This document shows, piece after piece, positions 35,561 to 43,791 of a DNA stretch of 64,000 nucleotides; the stretch's first letter is position 1, and each line of letters starts with the position of its first letter. The position numbers and the translations under genes were made by a program. Origin of the DNA: Bacteroidales bacterium (GTDB taxonomy: Bacteria; Bacteroidota; Bacteroidia; Bacteroidales; F082); contig JAFUVT010000004.1 in assembly GCA_017477425.1 (NCBI GenBank), positions 1-64,000 of the forward strand. The letters run 5' to 3'. Under the pieces are notes generated by a model. It ran no database searches, was not told where the DNA came from, and worked only from the letters and a program-made list of their open reading frames with translations.

Positions 35561-36486
35561 TACATTACTTCGAACATAAAGACATCGACAAAAGGAAATG
35601 GGACGCCACCATCGCCGAATGTGGCAATATTTACGCTTTTTCGTGGTACCTCGACATTGTCCACCCTGGATGGGAAGCCGTTGTCGAGGATGATTATCAA
35701 GCAGTTATGCCACTGACAGGAGGAAAGAAATTTGGCGTCGACTACCTGTTTCAGCCCTATTTCGTGCAGCAATTAGGCGTTTTCTCAAAGCTGCCGCTCT
35801 CTGACGAAAAAACTGAAGCTTTTCTGCAAGCCATACCTCAAAAATTCCGTTTTGCCGAGATTCGTTTGAATGAAAGCAATACTTTAGGTAACGATTTTCA
35901 AGGATTTGAATATCATCGAAATATAATTCTTGATTTGAATCGAGGTTACGATGATATCAAGGCCCACTACCATACCAACACAAAACGTAATTTGGCCAAG
36001 GCCGAGAACAGCAATTTGCAGATTGTCGACACGGTCATTCCGTATCATGTGGTGGCCTTGTTCACCGACAACCGTGGCGCCTTGTTGGACAAATGGGGCG
36101 AGGCCGAATATGCCCGTTTGACCAAGTTGACCCAAACGGCAGTCAATCGCAACGCGGCGTTCATTTTAGGCGTAACGGAGAAGGGTGTGGGACAGCTGCT
36201 TTGTGCCGCCATTTTCATGAAAGCCAACGGCCGTGTCACGTTCCTGTTTTCTGGCCTCACCGAGGAGGGCAAGCAACGTCAGGCGATGACCTATCTCTTG
36301 GATTATGTCATTCAAAAGTATGCCAATCAGCCGATTACTTTCGACTTTGAAGGCTCCGACGACGATAATCTGGCGCGTTTTTATCTTGGTTTCGGCGGAC
36401 AAGAGGTGAAATATCCTTCATACACTTTCAACCGGCTTTCGCCCTTGGGAAAAGCCATGCTGAAGCTCTGGAAAAGGAGAAAGTAA
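35557..36486 (+). CDS. FemAB/GNAT-type acyltransferase
   Basis: Protein of 309 residues of the GNAT superfamily, of the type that uses FemAB-like folds. Recognisable parts are IYAFSWYLDIVHPGWEAVV, YHTNTKRNLAKAENSN and the acceptor-side motif GVGQLLCAAIFMKANGR. The C-terminal DFEGSDDDNLARFYLGFG, with its conserved GS..lA.FY.gFG pattern, is characteristic. The ATG overlaps the stop of the deacetylase gene, so both products probably modify the same glycan or lipid. The acyl donor and acceptor are not known. Confidence 0.8.
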   Translation: MIHYFEHKDIDKRKWDATIAECGNIYAFSWYLDIVHPGWEAVVEDDYQAVMPLTGGKKFGVDYLFQPYFVQQLGVFSKLPLSDEKTEAFLQAIPQKFRFAEIRLNESNTLGNDFQGFEYHRNIILDLNRGYDDIKAHYHTNTKRNLAKAENSNLQIVDTVIPYHVVALFTDNRGALLDKWGEAEYARLTKLTQTAVNRNAAFILGVTEKGVGQLLCAAIFMKANGRVTFLFSGLTEEGKQRQAMTYLLDYVIQKYANQPITFDFEGSDDDNLARFYLGFGGQEVKYPSYTFNRLSPLGKAMLKLWKRRK

Positions 36487-36528
36487 TAGATTGCGCTGGG
36501 GCTTTTGTTATTATTTTTGGAAAAATGT

Positions 36529-36558
36529 TTTGCGATTGGTTTCTTTTTCCTATTTTTG
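36529..36558 (+). promoter_or_regulatory. upp promoter
   Basis: TTTG at 36529-36532 and TATTTTTG at 36551-36558 are separated by 18 nt, a good Bacteroidota -33/-7 pair. The upp start codon follows 21 nt later. Confidence 0.65.
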
Positions 36559-36579
36559 TGCCAATAAAACCAACATACT

Positions 36580-37236
36580 ATGATAGAAATCCACAACTTA
36601 GGCGCCACAGATAGCGTGTTCAACCAGTTCATGGCTGAGATGCGCGACGCCACCATCCAACAAGACCGCCTCCGCTTCCGCCGCAACCTCGAACGTATCG
36701 GCGAAGTGATGGCCTATGAAATCAGCAAGACCCTCGAATACGAGGAAGAGGAAATTACTACTCCTTTGGGTATCAAGGAGATGCGGACGATGCGGGAACA
36801 ACCTGTCATTGCCACTATCCTTAGGGCTGGATTGCCATTCCATAACGGCATGTTGAACATGTTCGACCATGCCGACAATGCCTTCATCGCGGCCTACCGC
36901 AAATACGACAAGAACGAGGATTTTGAGATTAAGGTGGAGTATTATTCTTCGGCGGATGTCGACGACAAGGTGCTCATCCTTTGCGACCCGATGCTGGCCA
37001 CGGGCGAGAGCATCGTCAAGACCTTGCACGGTTTGTTGGACGACATGACACCAAAACATATCCACATCGCCGTGGCGGTGGCTAGCCAGGAAGGCCTGGA
37101 TTATGTGCAGCGCACCTTGTCGCGCCAGCCCGTCACCATTTGGGTGGGCAGCATCGATGAGGAGCTGACCGCAAAAGCTTACATCGTCCCGGGACTGGGC
37201 GATGCGGGCGACCTTGCATACGGAGAAAAGAGATAA
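36580..37236 (+). CDS. upp: Uracil phosphoribosyltransferase
   Basis: Salvage enzyme making UMP from uracil and PRPP. The protein is 218 residues. It carries the PRPP loop VLILCDPMLATGESIVKTL, the flexible substrate region (RAGLPFHNGMLNM) and the uracil-binding C-terminus (YIVPGLGDAGDLAYG). It has its own promoter and is followed by a REP-like palindrome. Confidence 0.96.
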   Translation: MIEIHNLGATDSVFNQFMAEMRDATIQQDRLRFRRNLERIGEVMAYEISKTLEYEEEEITTPLGIKEMRTMREQPVIATILRAGLPFHNGMLNMFDHADNAFIAAYRKYDKNEDFEIKVEYYSSADVDDKVLILCDPMLATGESIVKTLHGLLDDMTPKHIHIAVAVASQEGLDYVQRTLSRQPVTIWVGSIDEELTAKAYIVPGLGDAGDLAYGEKR

Positions 37237-37252
37237 TCTTTGCGTTCGGCGT

Positions 37253-37296
37253 TTCGACAGGCTCAACGACCGCGAAGGGTCCCTGAGCCTGTCGAA
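37253..37296. repeat. REP-like palindrome (TTCGACAGGCTCA family)
   Basis: TTCGACAGGCTCA is paired with TGAGCCTGTCGAA across a short centre containing GGTCCC. It lies between upp and the NSS transporter. The same element is at 38687-38727, and partial copies lie in coding sequence at about 14051-14080, 17505-17532 and in dnaX (about 32770-32970). Confidence 0.85.
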
Positions 37297-37322
37297 GGGC
37301 CCGACCACTAAAATATGGGCTT

Positions 37323-38675
37323 ATGTCTGAAGAAAAGAAAAAACGCGATGGCTTCGGCTCGAAGATAGGCATCATCGCTGCCGCTGCGGGCTCGGCCATC
37401 GGATTGGGCAATATCTACCGCTTCCCCTGTGAGTTGGGCAACAACGGCGGTGCGGCTTTCCTCTTGGTTTATCTGGCCGTCGTCATCTTTCTCGGCATCC
37501 CCGTGATGCTGTCGGAGCTGGTCATCGGGCGGCGCGGGCAAAGCAATCCCGTTGGCGCGTTTAAGAAACTCGCACCCAAAACGGCTTGGCCCATCGTGGG
37601 TTATATGGGCGTCCTTTGCGGCTTCATCATCTTCGCGTTCTATTCCACCATCTCGGGCTGGACGCTCGAATACATCGTGAAGTCTGTGTCTAACTCGTTC
37701 CAGGGCAAGGACTTGGCCGCGATGGAACAGGATTTCGCCAACTTCCACAACATGGGTTGGCGCAACGTGATGTGGCAGGCTGTGTTCATTTTCCTGACGG
37801 GTTTCGTGGTCTTCAAAGGCGTGCAGAACGGCATCGAGAGGTACGCCAAAATCCTGATGCCAGTGTTGCTGGTCATATTGATTATCCTTGGCATCCGTTC
37901 CGCCACTTTACCTGGTGCCAAAGACGGCCTCACCTTCCTCTTCAAGCCTGATTTCTCGAAGATTACGGGAAAAGTGCTCATCAGTGCGCTGGGACAAGGG
38001 TTCTTCTCATTGAGCCTCGGCATGGGTGCTTTGATAACTTACGGCTCCTATATCAAAAAGGACGACAACCTCACATCCACCGCTTTCTCGGTCGTGCTTT
38101 CCGACACCTTGATAGCGTTGCTGGCAGGCATCGTCATCTTCCCTGCAGCTTTCTCGTTCGGCATCAATCCGCAAGCGGGTATGGGTTTGGTTTTCAATAC
38201 GATACCCATGATTTTCAACCAGATGATCGGAGGCTATTGGTTCTGCATCATTTTCTTTGTGTTGCTGGCCATCGCTGCGCTGACGTCCACCATTTCGCTG
38301 TTGGAGGTGGTGGTGGCATATCTCTCCGAGGAGTTGCACATCAAGCGGCAATGGGCCACGGTGTTGGCTTGTGTGGCCACCATGCTCATCGGCAGTTTCG
38401 CCTCGTTGAGCCTGATGAGCGACACGCCTTTCGCCATCGCCGGCAAGCCCGTATTTGACTGGATGGACTTCGTTTCGTCCAACATCCTCCTCCCGTTGGG
38501 TGGTGTGCTCATCGTCCTGTTTGTGGGCTGGAAGCTGGGCAAGTCGCACTTCTTCGACGAGGTGACCAATGGCGGCAAGCTGAAGTCGCCCTTGAAAAAG
38601 ATGATCTTGTTCATCATCAGATATTTGGCACCTTTGGCCATCATTGTTATTTTTATCAGTGGATTAATCAAATAA
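37323..38675 (+). CDS. Sodium-dependent neurotransmitter:sodium symporter (NSS) family transporter
   Basis: Inner-membrane transporter of 450 residues that probably imports an amino acid with sodium. The first helix holds the family motif AAAGSAIGLGNIYRFPCELG, where the unwound helix binds sodium and substrate. Further helices include VGYMGVLCGFIIFAFYSTIS and SLSLGMGALITYGSYIKKDD. About 11 membrane helices are visible, the usual number for bacterial NSS proteins being 11 to 12. The substrate cannot be read. The gene is bracketed by two copies of the same REP-like palindrome. Confidence 0.92.
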   Translation: MSEEKKKRDGFGSKIGIIAAAAGSAIGLGNIYRFPCELGNNGGAAFLLVYLAVVIFLGIPVMLSELVIGRRGQSNPVGAFKKLAPKTAWPIVGYMGVLCGFIIFAFYSTISGWTLEYIVKSVSNSFQGKDLAAMEQDFANFHNMGWRNVMWQAVFIFLTGFVVFKGVQNGIERYAKILMPVLLVILIILGIRSATLPGAKDGLTFLFKPDFSKITGKVLISALGQGFFSLSLGMGALITYGSYIKKDDNLTSTAFSVVLSDTLIALLAGIVIFPAAFSFGINPQAGMGLVFNTIPMIFNQMIGGYWFCIIFFVLLAIAALTSTISLLEVVVAYLSEELHIKRQWATVLACVATMLIGSFASLSLMSDTPFAIAGKPVFDWMDFVSSNILLPLGGVLIVLFVGWKLGKSHFFDEVTNGGKLKSPLKKMILFIIRYLAPLAIIVIFISGLIK

Positions 38676-38686
38676 ATAGTCGGCGT

Positions 38687-38727
38687 TTCGACAGGCTCAA
38701 CGGCCGAGGGTCCTTGAGCTTGTCGAA
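38687..38727. repeat. REP-like palindrome (TTCGACAGGCTCA family), second copy
   Basis: TTCGACAGGCTCAA pairs with TTGAGCTTGTCGAA. It lies between the NSS transporter and the HhH protein, in the same orientation as the copy at 37253-37296. Confidence 0.85.
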
Positions 38728-38745
38728 GGGCCCAAACGAAACAGT

Positions 38746-39660
38746 ATGGAACCGGTTCGCAAATGGTTTTCATTCAACAAGGGAGAGCGCATCGCCATCA
38801 TCACGATCATGGCAGCCATCGTCGTTTTGATTTTGGCCTGCCTGTTCCGACCTGCACGGAAATCATTGAGCGAAAGCAGTTTGCACAATCTGGACTCGTT
38901 GTTGGCCCTTCGGCAACAAGCCCATGAAATACAGCAGCAACAGCAGACCGAAAAAGGGCAGGAGGTGGCCGAGTTGCATCCTTTTCCCTTCAATCCCAAC
39001 ACATTGACTGAGGAGGAATGGCAGAAGATGGGCCTGACCGACCGCCAGATTCGCAACATCATGAATTATCAGGCGAAGGGCGGCAAGTTCTATTCGAAGA
39101 GCGACCTCGGCAAGCTGTACACCATCAGCGAGGAAGAGTTCGCGCAGTTGGAGCCTTTCATCGTGTTGCCCGAAGTTTCGCGAAGCACAAAGACCAATCC
39201 CTATACGAAAAAGGCTGAAAACCAATCCGCTGAAGAGAAATCCAAACCAGAAAAGAAACCCATTCCCATCGTCGACCTCAACACGGTGGATTCCACGACG
39301 TTGGTGGAGTTGCCGCAAATTGGGGGCTACACGGCGGCGCGCATCATCGCCTTCCGCGAAAAGTTGGGCGGCTTCATCGACAAGGAGCAGTTGCGCGATG
39401 TGAAAGGCATGGATGCTGAGCGTTTTGCCACCATTCAGCCTTATATTAATATAGGTGCGACCGAACTGCGCAAGTTGGATGTCAACCGCGCCGACTTCAA
39501 GACTTTGGTGAACCATCCTTACCTCAACTACGAGCAGGTGAAGCGCATCGTCAATCAACGCGAGAAACGCGGAATGATCAAGGACTGGACACAGCTGCAA
39601 AGCCTGATTCAGGACGACGGCGAGGTGAATCCGCTTTTGGAACATTATGTGACTTATTGA
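38746..39660 (+). CDS. ComEA-like helix-hairpin-helix membrane protein
   Basis: Protein of 304 residues with one N-terminal membrane helix (IAIITIMAAIVVLILACLF). It then has three or four helix-hairpin-helix units: FNPNTLTEEEWQKMGLTDRQ, VDLNTVDSTTLVELPQIGGY and LDVNRADFKTLVNHPYLNYE. The second has the classical P-x-IG-x-x-A form. HhH domains of this kind bind DNA, as in ComEA of natural transformation. In Bacteroidota the exact role of this family is not settled. Confidence 0.85.
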   Translation: MEPVRKWFSFNKGERIAIITIMAAIVVLILACLFRPARKSLSESSLHNLDSLLALRQQAHEIQQQQQTEKGQEVAELHPFPFNPNTLTEEEWQKMGLTDRQIRNIMNYQAKGGKFYSKSDLGKLYTISEEEFAQLEPFIVLPEVSRSTKTNPYTKKAENQSAEEKSKPEKKPIPIVDLNTVDSTTLVELPQIGGYTAARIIAFREKLGGFIDKEQLRDVKGMDAERFATIQPYINIGATELRKLDVNRADFKTLVNHPYLNYEQVKRIVNQREKRGMIKDWTQLQSLIQDDGEVNPLLEHYVTY

Positions 39661-39689
39661 TTACAATATTGTATTTTGTCCAACAGTAT

Positions 39690-39944
39690 GATTCGCTTGT
39701 TGAAGAGGGGGAACGATGGAATACCTTGTTTTCACTTTTTCCGCCGCCGACAGAACCTTGCTATTGTACAACGACTTCATACAAGTTGATGGGTGACACG
39801 ATATTAGATGGAGTCAGCTATAAGAAGTTATATTCTACAACTCATGAAGACATGTCGGACTGGCGTTTGGATGGGGTCTTGAGAGAAAACGAAGTAGGAC
39901 AAGTCTTGAAATGCCATACGAACCGCGTAGCGGTGAGGAGATAG
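39690..39944 (+). pseudogene. Remnant of a secreted T9SS-cargo protein
   Basis: The frame encodes YDSLVEEGERWNTLFSLF, a YKLMGDTILDGVSYKKLY motif and WRLDGVLRENEVGQV, then stops. This pattern (greeting W, then GDT-I-x-G-xx-YKKLY, then REN/RED) is common in the middle of Bacteroidota T9SS cargo proteins; the propeller gene at 17286 has a related stretch. Signal peptide, remainder of the domain and sorting domain are missing. It is a decayed fragment beside the HhH gene. Confidence 0.65.
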
Positions 39945-39962
39945 CCTTAGGCAGGGCGAATG

Positions 39963-40028
39963 AGCCAAAGCCCCCGACCCATCTCGTTTGGCGACAAAGC
40001 TTGGGTCGGCAAGGCTTTGGCTTTTTCG
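39963..40028. terminator. Long two-step hairpin followed by T-run
   Basis: AGCCAAAGCC pairs with GGCTTTGGCT and, inside it, CCGACCCA with TGGGTCGG. The loop is about 20 nt and the 3' arm ends in TTTTT. It can terminate transcripts coming from the HhH gene and the remnant. Confidence 0.8.
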
Positions 40029-40072
40029 TGCAAAGAATTGAAGTCTGTTGAGCGACAAAACGGAAAAAATGC

Positions 40073-40080
40073 TACTTTTG
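40073..40080 (+). promoter_or_regulatory. Promoter -7 box of the exported GATase-like gene
   Basis: TACTTTTG, 20 nt before the start codon at 40100. Confidence 0.55.
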
Positions 40081-40099
40081 CAAGTTCTATTTCTCGAAA

Positions 40100-41365
40100 A
40101 TGCGAAAACTGATTTTTGTCATATTGACTTTGTTCTCTTTGGCGATGCCGTCGCGCGCCGCCTATCTCCTCATTCCGATGGACAACACCCAGACCAACCA
40201 CCTGAAAGCCTACGGCGTGGCCTATTGGGTGCTGCAACGCGAGGTGGAAATCAGCTGGCTGCTCAACTATAGGGGAGGGAGCTACCTGATTCCTTATCAC
40301 GACATGTTTGAGCGCGAGTGCAAGATGCGCAACGTTTCCTACAACGTCATCGCCGACGCGCAAGCCGATGCCATCTTGGCCGAAATCGCCGACCCAGGCG
40401 TCAATATGGACGAGATGAAGCTCCAAAAAGTGCCGCGTGTGGCCGTGTATGCGCCCAAGAACAACCTGCCTTGGGACGATGCCGTCACCCTCGTGCTGAC
40501 CTACGCCGAAATCCCTTACGATGTGGTATATGACGATGAAGTTTTGCAAGGCGTGTTGCCCACCTACGACTGGCTGCACCTGCACCACGAGGACTTCACG
40601 GGACAATACGGCAAGTTTTGGGCGCGCTACCGCAACTATCCTTGGTATCAGGAGGACGTGCGCGCGCAGGAAGCCACGGCGCAACGCTGGGGCTTCACCA
40701 AAGTTTCGCAACTCAAATTGGCCGTGGCCAAGAAAATCCGCGAGTTCGTGGCGGGCGGCGGCTACATGTTCGCCATGTGCTCCGCACCCGACAGCTTTGA
40801 TGTGGCCTTGTCCGCCGAAGGCCTCGACATCTGCGACTACATGTTCGATGGCGACCCCATCCGCAGCGGCGACCCGCAACGCCTTGATTATGACCAATGT
40901 TTTGCCTTCACCGACTTTAAGGTCTCGACCAACCCTCAGGAATACGAAATCTCCAACATCGACGTCACGCAAGGGCGTATGCAGAAGGTGAGGGAGGAGA
41001 ACGACTATTTCCTTTTGTTCGATTTTTCGGCCAAGTGGGACCCCGTCCCGACCATGCTCACGCAATGCCACGAAAGGCTTGTGAAAGGTTTCATGGGCCA
41101 GACTACGGCTTTCAACAAGGCGGTGGTCAAGCCGTCGGTAATTGTTTTGGGCGACAATGCCGCGCTCAACGAGGACCGCTACATCCACGGCAATTTCGGC
41201 AACGGCTTCTGGACGTTCCTCGGCGGCCACGACCCCGAGGACTACCAACACATCGTCGGCGACCCGCCCACCGAGCTGGACATGTACCCCAATTCACCGG
41301 GCTATAGGCTCATTTTGAACAACATTTTGTTCCCTGCGGCAAAGAAAAAAGAGCAGAAAACATGA
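40100..41365 (+). CDS. Exported protein of the type often labelled 'asparagine synthetase B' in Bacteroidota
   Basis: Protein of 421 residues with a signal peptide (MRKLIFVILTLFSLAMPSRA). The mature start AYLLIPMDNTQTNHLKAYGV and the following WLLNYRGGSYLIPYHD are conserved in a Bacteroidota family commonly annotated as asparagine synthetase B. Nothing in it looks like an asparagine synthetase. The body (IREFVAGGGYMFAMCSAPDS, KPSVIVLGDNAALNEDRYIH, GNGFWTFLGGHDPEDY) resembles a class I glutamine-amidotransferase-like fold. The function is unknown and the secretion signal makes a cytosolic synthetase role unlikely. Confidence 0.75.
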   Translation: MRKLIFVILTLFSLAMPSRAAYLLIPMDNTQTNHLKAYGVAYWVLQREVEISWLLNYRGGSYLIPYHDMFERECKMRNVSYNVIADAQADAILAEIADPGVNMDEMKLQKVPRVAVYAPKNNLPWDDAVTLVLTYAEIPYDVVYDDEVLQGVLPTYDWLHLHHEDFTGQYGKFWARYRNYPWYQEDVRAQEATAQRWGFTKVSQLKLAVAKKIREFVAGGGYMFAMCSAPDSFDVALSAEGLDICDYMFDGDPIRSGDPQRLDYDQCFAFTDFKVSTNPQEYEISNIDVTQGRMQKVREENDYFLLFDFSAKWDPVPTMLTQCHERLVKGFMGQTTAFNKAVVKPSVIVLGDNAALNEDRYIHGNFGNGFWTFLGGHDPEDYQHIVGDPPTELDMYPNSPGYRLILNNILFPAAKKKEQKT

Positions 41366-41394
41366 AAATATGATGCTCTTTTCGACAATATTCT

Positions 41395-41402
41395 TATATT
41401 TG
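41395..41402 (+). promoter_or_regulatory. Promoter -7 box of the first C10 peptidase gene
   Basis: TATATTTG (TAnnTTTG), 43 nt upstream of the ATG at 41445. It argues against the longer frame that begins at 41370, upstream of this box. Confidence 0.55.
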
Positions 41403-41444
41403 CGCCCTAAAACGAATGATAAACAACACAATAACATTAAAACT

Positions 41445-43715
41445 ATGAGAAAGTCTTTATTCATGATGACGGTTTTGGCCCTGTTTGTGGGTCAAGCCAT
41501 CGCTTCGCCGGTGAGCGTGGAGCAAGCACGCCACCTTGGCATGAAGTATGTGCAGAGCCATTCTGCCCGACAAGTTGCCACTCTTGATTTGGCCTACACT
41601 CAACTGACGGATAACGGCACCAACGCTGTTTATGTCTTCAACTTCGACAATGGTTATGTCATGGTTTCGGCCGACGACGTGGCCTATCCCATCCTTTCCT
41701 TCGGTGAAGGCGAGACCTTCGACATCAACAACATTCCCGACGGTCTGGCCTATTATCTGGGCTATTATGCCAGCCAAATCAACTATGCGGTGACCAACGG
41801 CTTCGTCCCCGAGGCTGAAGTGGCCGCCCAATGGGAACACGTGATGAGAGACGGTTTCGAGAACGACAATCGGAGCACTCGTGGCGACGTGTCCCCGATA
41901 CTCACCACCACCTGGAATCAGGACAGCCCCTATAACTATTACTGCCCGACGGGGCAAGGCGGCCCTGGCGGAAAGGCTTATGCCGGTTGCGTGGCCACAG
42001 CCATGTCGATGGTGATGAAACGCTGGAACTGGCCCGACCATGGTCAAGGCTCGCACAGCTACACACCTAGCGGTTATCCCACACAAAGCGTTGATTTCGA
42101 GTCGACTTATTACGATTGGAACAACATGCCCAATGCGTGCAACAACTCCAATTACCAAGCTGTCGCCACTTTGATGTACCACTGCGGTGTGGCTGTCGAT
42201 ATGCAATATAGCCCTTCGGGTTCGGGTGCCTATTCTATCGACGTGCCAGGCGCCATCCACGATTACTTCCGCTATACGAGCCATTGTGAACATCTGAGCC
42301 GTGACCAATACAGCAAGACCGAATGGGAGGATTTGCTCATCCGCAACTTGGAATACGGTTTTCCGTTGTATTATTCGGGCAGCGGCGATGGCGGCGGACA
42401 TGCTTTCGGCTGCGACGGCTATCGTGAGAGTGACCGTAAGTTCCACTTCAATTGGGGCTGGAGCGGCTATATGAACAACTACTTCGCCATCGATGCACTC
42501 AACTGCGGCTATAACGGAACTTTCAACGAGAACCAGTCGGCCATCTTCGATTTCGTCCCCGATTATATCTACGACGCTTTGATTCCCGCTGTCACCGACC
42601 TTTACGTGACCGCTGAAAACGCCAACTCGAAGACGGGCATCATCACTTGGACCAACCCGACCACCAATATGGCTGGCGAGACCATCGAAAACATCGAGCA
42701 GGTGGTGCTGATGCGCAACGGTCAACAAGTCTTCACCCAAAACAACGTCGTTGCAGGCGAGACGATGACCTTCACCGATAACGTCAGCGACTTCGACTGC
42801 TACAGCTACCGTTTGTATTATGTCACTAATGGCACAAAAGGGCGCTTTGCAGATGTGAATTACCAATATGGCCCGACTTGCACTTGGAAGTTCGTCGGCC
42901 AAACGTCCAACTTCCAAGGATGGAACGGCGGTAAGATCCAAGTGCTCAATTCGTTCGGCTCCATCGTCGACGAAATCACCATGACTTCTTCTACGCCTAT
43001 CAGCCAACAGATCCGTATGCCTGAAGGTGATGTCTCGTTCCGCTGGGTGGCTCCCTTAACACCTGTCAGCAACCTGACTATCAGCATCAAGAACTCGGCT
43101 AACGCCACGGTCTATACCTTCACAGGCGCCTCAAGCCAACTGAACGGCGTGATTCATACCGACAACAACGACTGCGGTGGCTGCGAACCTCCTACGGGTC
43201 TCGACGGTGAATACCAGTGGACCAACGAAGGCTTCGGCACCATGCTGACTTGGAGCTATGAGAACGATCCCCAATCCTTCAAGGTATATCGCAGCACCGA
43301 TGGCATTACTTACGAGGAAGTGGCCACCGTCGACAAGACCTTGCGCGAATATTTCGACATCGTCGAAGAAGGTGAGTATTATTACAAAGTGACCGCTTTC
43401 CGCAGCTATTGCGAATCCACTCCGGCTTGGGCCAACGATGGTACCGACTACATTCACTTGACAGTGACTTCGGTCGATGAATGCCAGCAAAACATCAACC
43501 TCTATCCTAATCCTGCCAATACCTTCATGACCGTTGAGGCTGAAGGCTTGCAAGAAGTGACGGTTTTCAACATGATGGGCCAAGTTGTCCTTCAACAGCG
43601 TTGCGGTGAAGATGCCACTGTTATCAATACCTCGAACATGGCTTCAGGTATTTACACAATCACCATCAAGAGCATGGCTGAGACCACGACCACGCGATTC
43701 ACAGTCAACCATTAA
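41445..43715 (+). CDS. C10 (streptopain-type) cysteine peptidase with T9SS sorting domain, copy 1
   Basis: Secreted peptidase of 756 residues with signal peptide MRKSLFMMTVLALFVGQAIA. The propeptide (SPVSVEQARHLGMKYVQSHS, ending near the TWNQDSPYNYYCP entry of the mature domain) is of the Spi/streptopain type. The catalytic cysteine is C182 in YAGCVATAMSMV and the histidine H319 in GGGHAFGCDGY, followed by FNWGWSG. Fibronectin/Cleaved-adhesin-like domains follow, then a T9SS sorting domain (INLYPNPANTFMTVEAEG to TRFTVNH). Relatives include streptopain and Prevotella interpain. It is the first of three tandem copies. Confidence 0.94.
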   Translation: MRKSLFMMTVLALFVGQAIASPVSVEQARHLGMKYVQSHSARQVATLDLAYTQLTDNGTNAVYVFNFDNGYVMVSADDVAYPILSFGEGETFDINNIPDGLAYYLGYYASQINYAVTNGFVPEAEVAAQWEHVMRDGFENDNRSTRGDVSPILTTTWNQDSPYNYYCPTGQGGPGGKAYAGCVATAMSMVMKRWNWPDHGQGSHSYTPSGYPTQSVDFESTYYDWNNMPNACNNSNYQAVATLMYHCGVAVDMQYSPSGSGAYSIDVPGAIHDYFRYTSHCEHLSRDQYSKTEWEDLLIRNLEYGFPLYYSGSGDGGGHAFGCDGYRESDRKFHFNWGWSGYMNNYFAIDALNCGYNGTFNENQSAIFDFVPDYIYDALIPAVTDLYVTAENANSKTGIITWTNPTTNMAGETIENIEQVVLMRNGQQVFTQNNVVAGETMTFTDNVSDFDCYSYRLYYVTNGTKGRFADVNYQYGPTCTWKFVGQTSNFQGWNGGKIQVLNSFGSIVDEITMTSSTPISQQIRMPEGDVSFRWVAPLTPVSNLTISIKNSANATVYTFTGASSQLNGVIHTDNNDCGGCEPPTGLDGEYQWTNEGFGTMLTWSYENDPQSFKVYRSTDGITYEEVATVDKTLREYFDIVEEGEYYYKVTAFRSYCESTPAWANDGTDYIHLTVTSVDECQQNINLYPNPANTFMTVEAEGLQEVTVFNMMGQVVLQQRCGEDATVINTSNMASGIYTITIKSMAETTTTRFTVNH

Positions 43716-43730
43716 TAATCGTATTGCCAA

Positions 43731-43767
43731 GAGGAGAAGACGTCAGGGCGTTTTCTCCTCTTTTTTT
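43731..43767 (+). terminator. Terminator of C10 peptidase copy 1
   Basis: GAGGAGAA (43731-43738) pairs with TTCTCCTC (43753-43760), followed by a T-run. It is 15 nt after the stop codon, so copy 2 needs its own promoter or readthrough. Confidence 0.85.
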
Positions 43768-43791
43768 GATGATAAAAAAAACATAATAACC

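Noticed and set aside
40100..41365. A true asparagine synthetase
   Set aside because: It has a secretion signal and none of the N-terminal glutaminase or ATP-binding motifs of AsnB.
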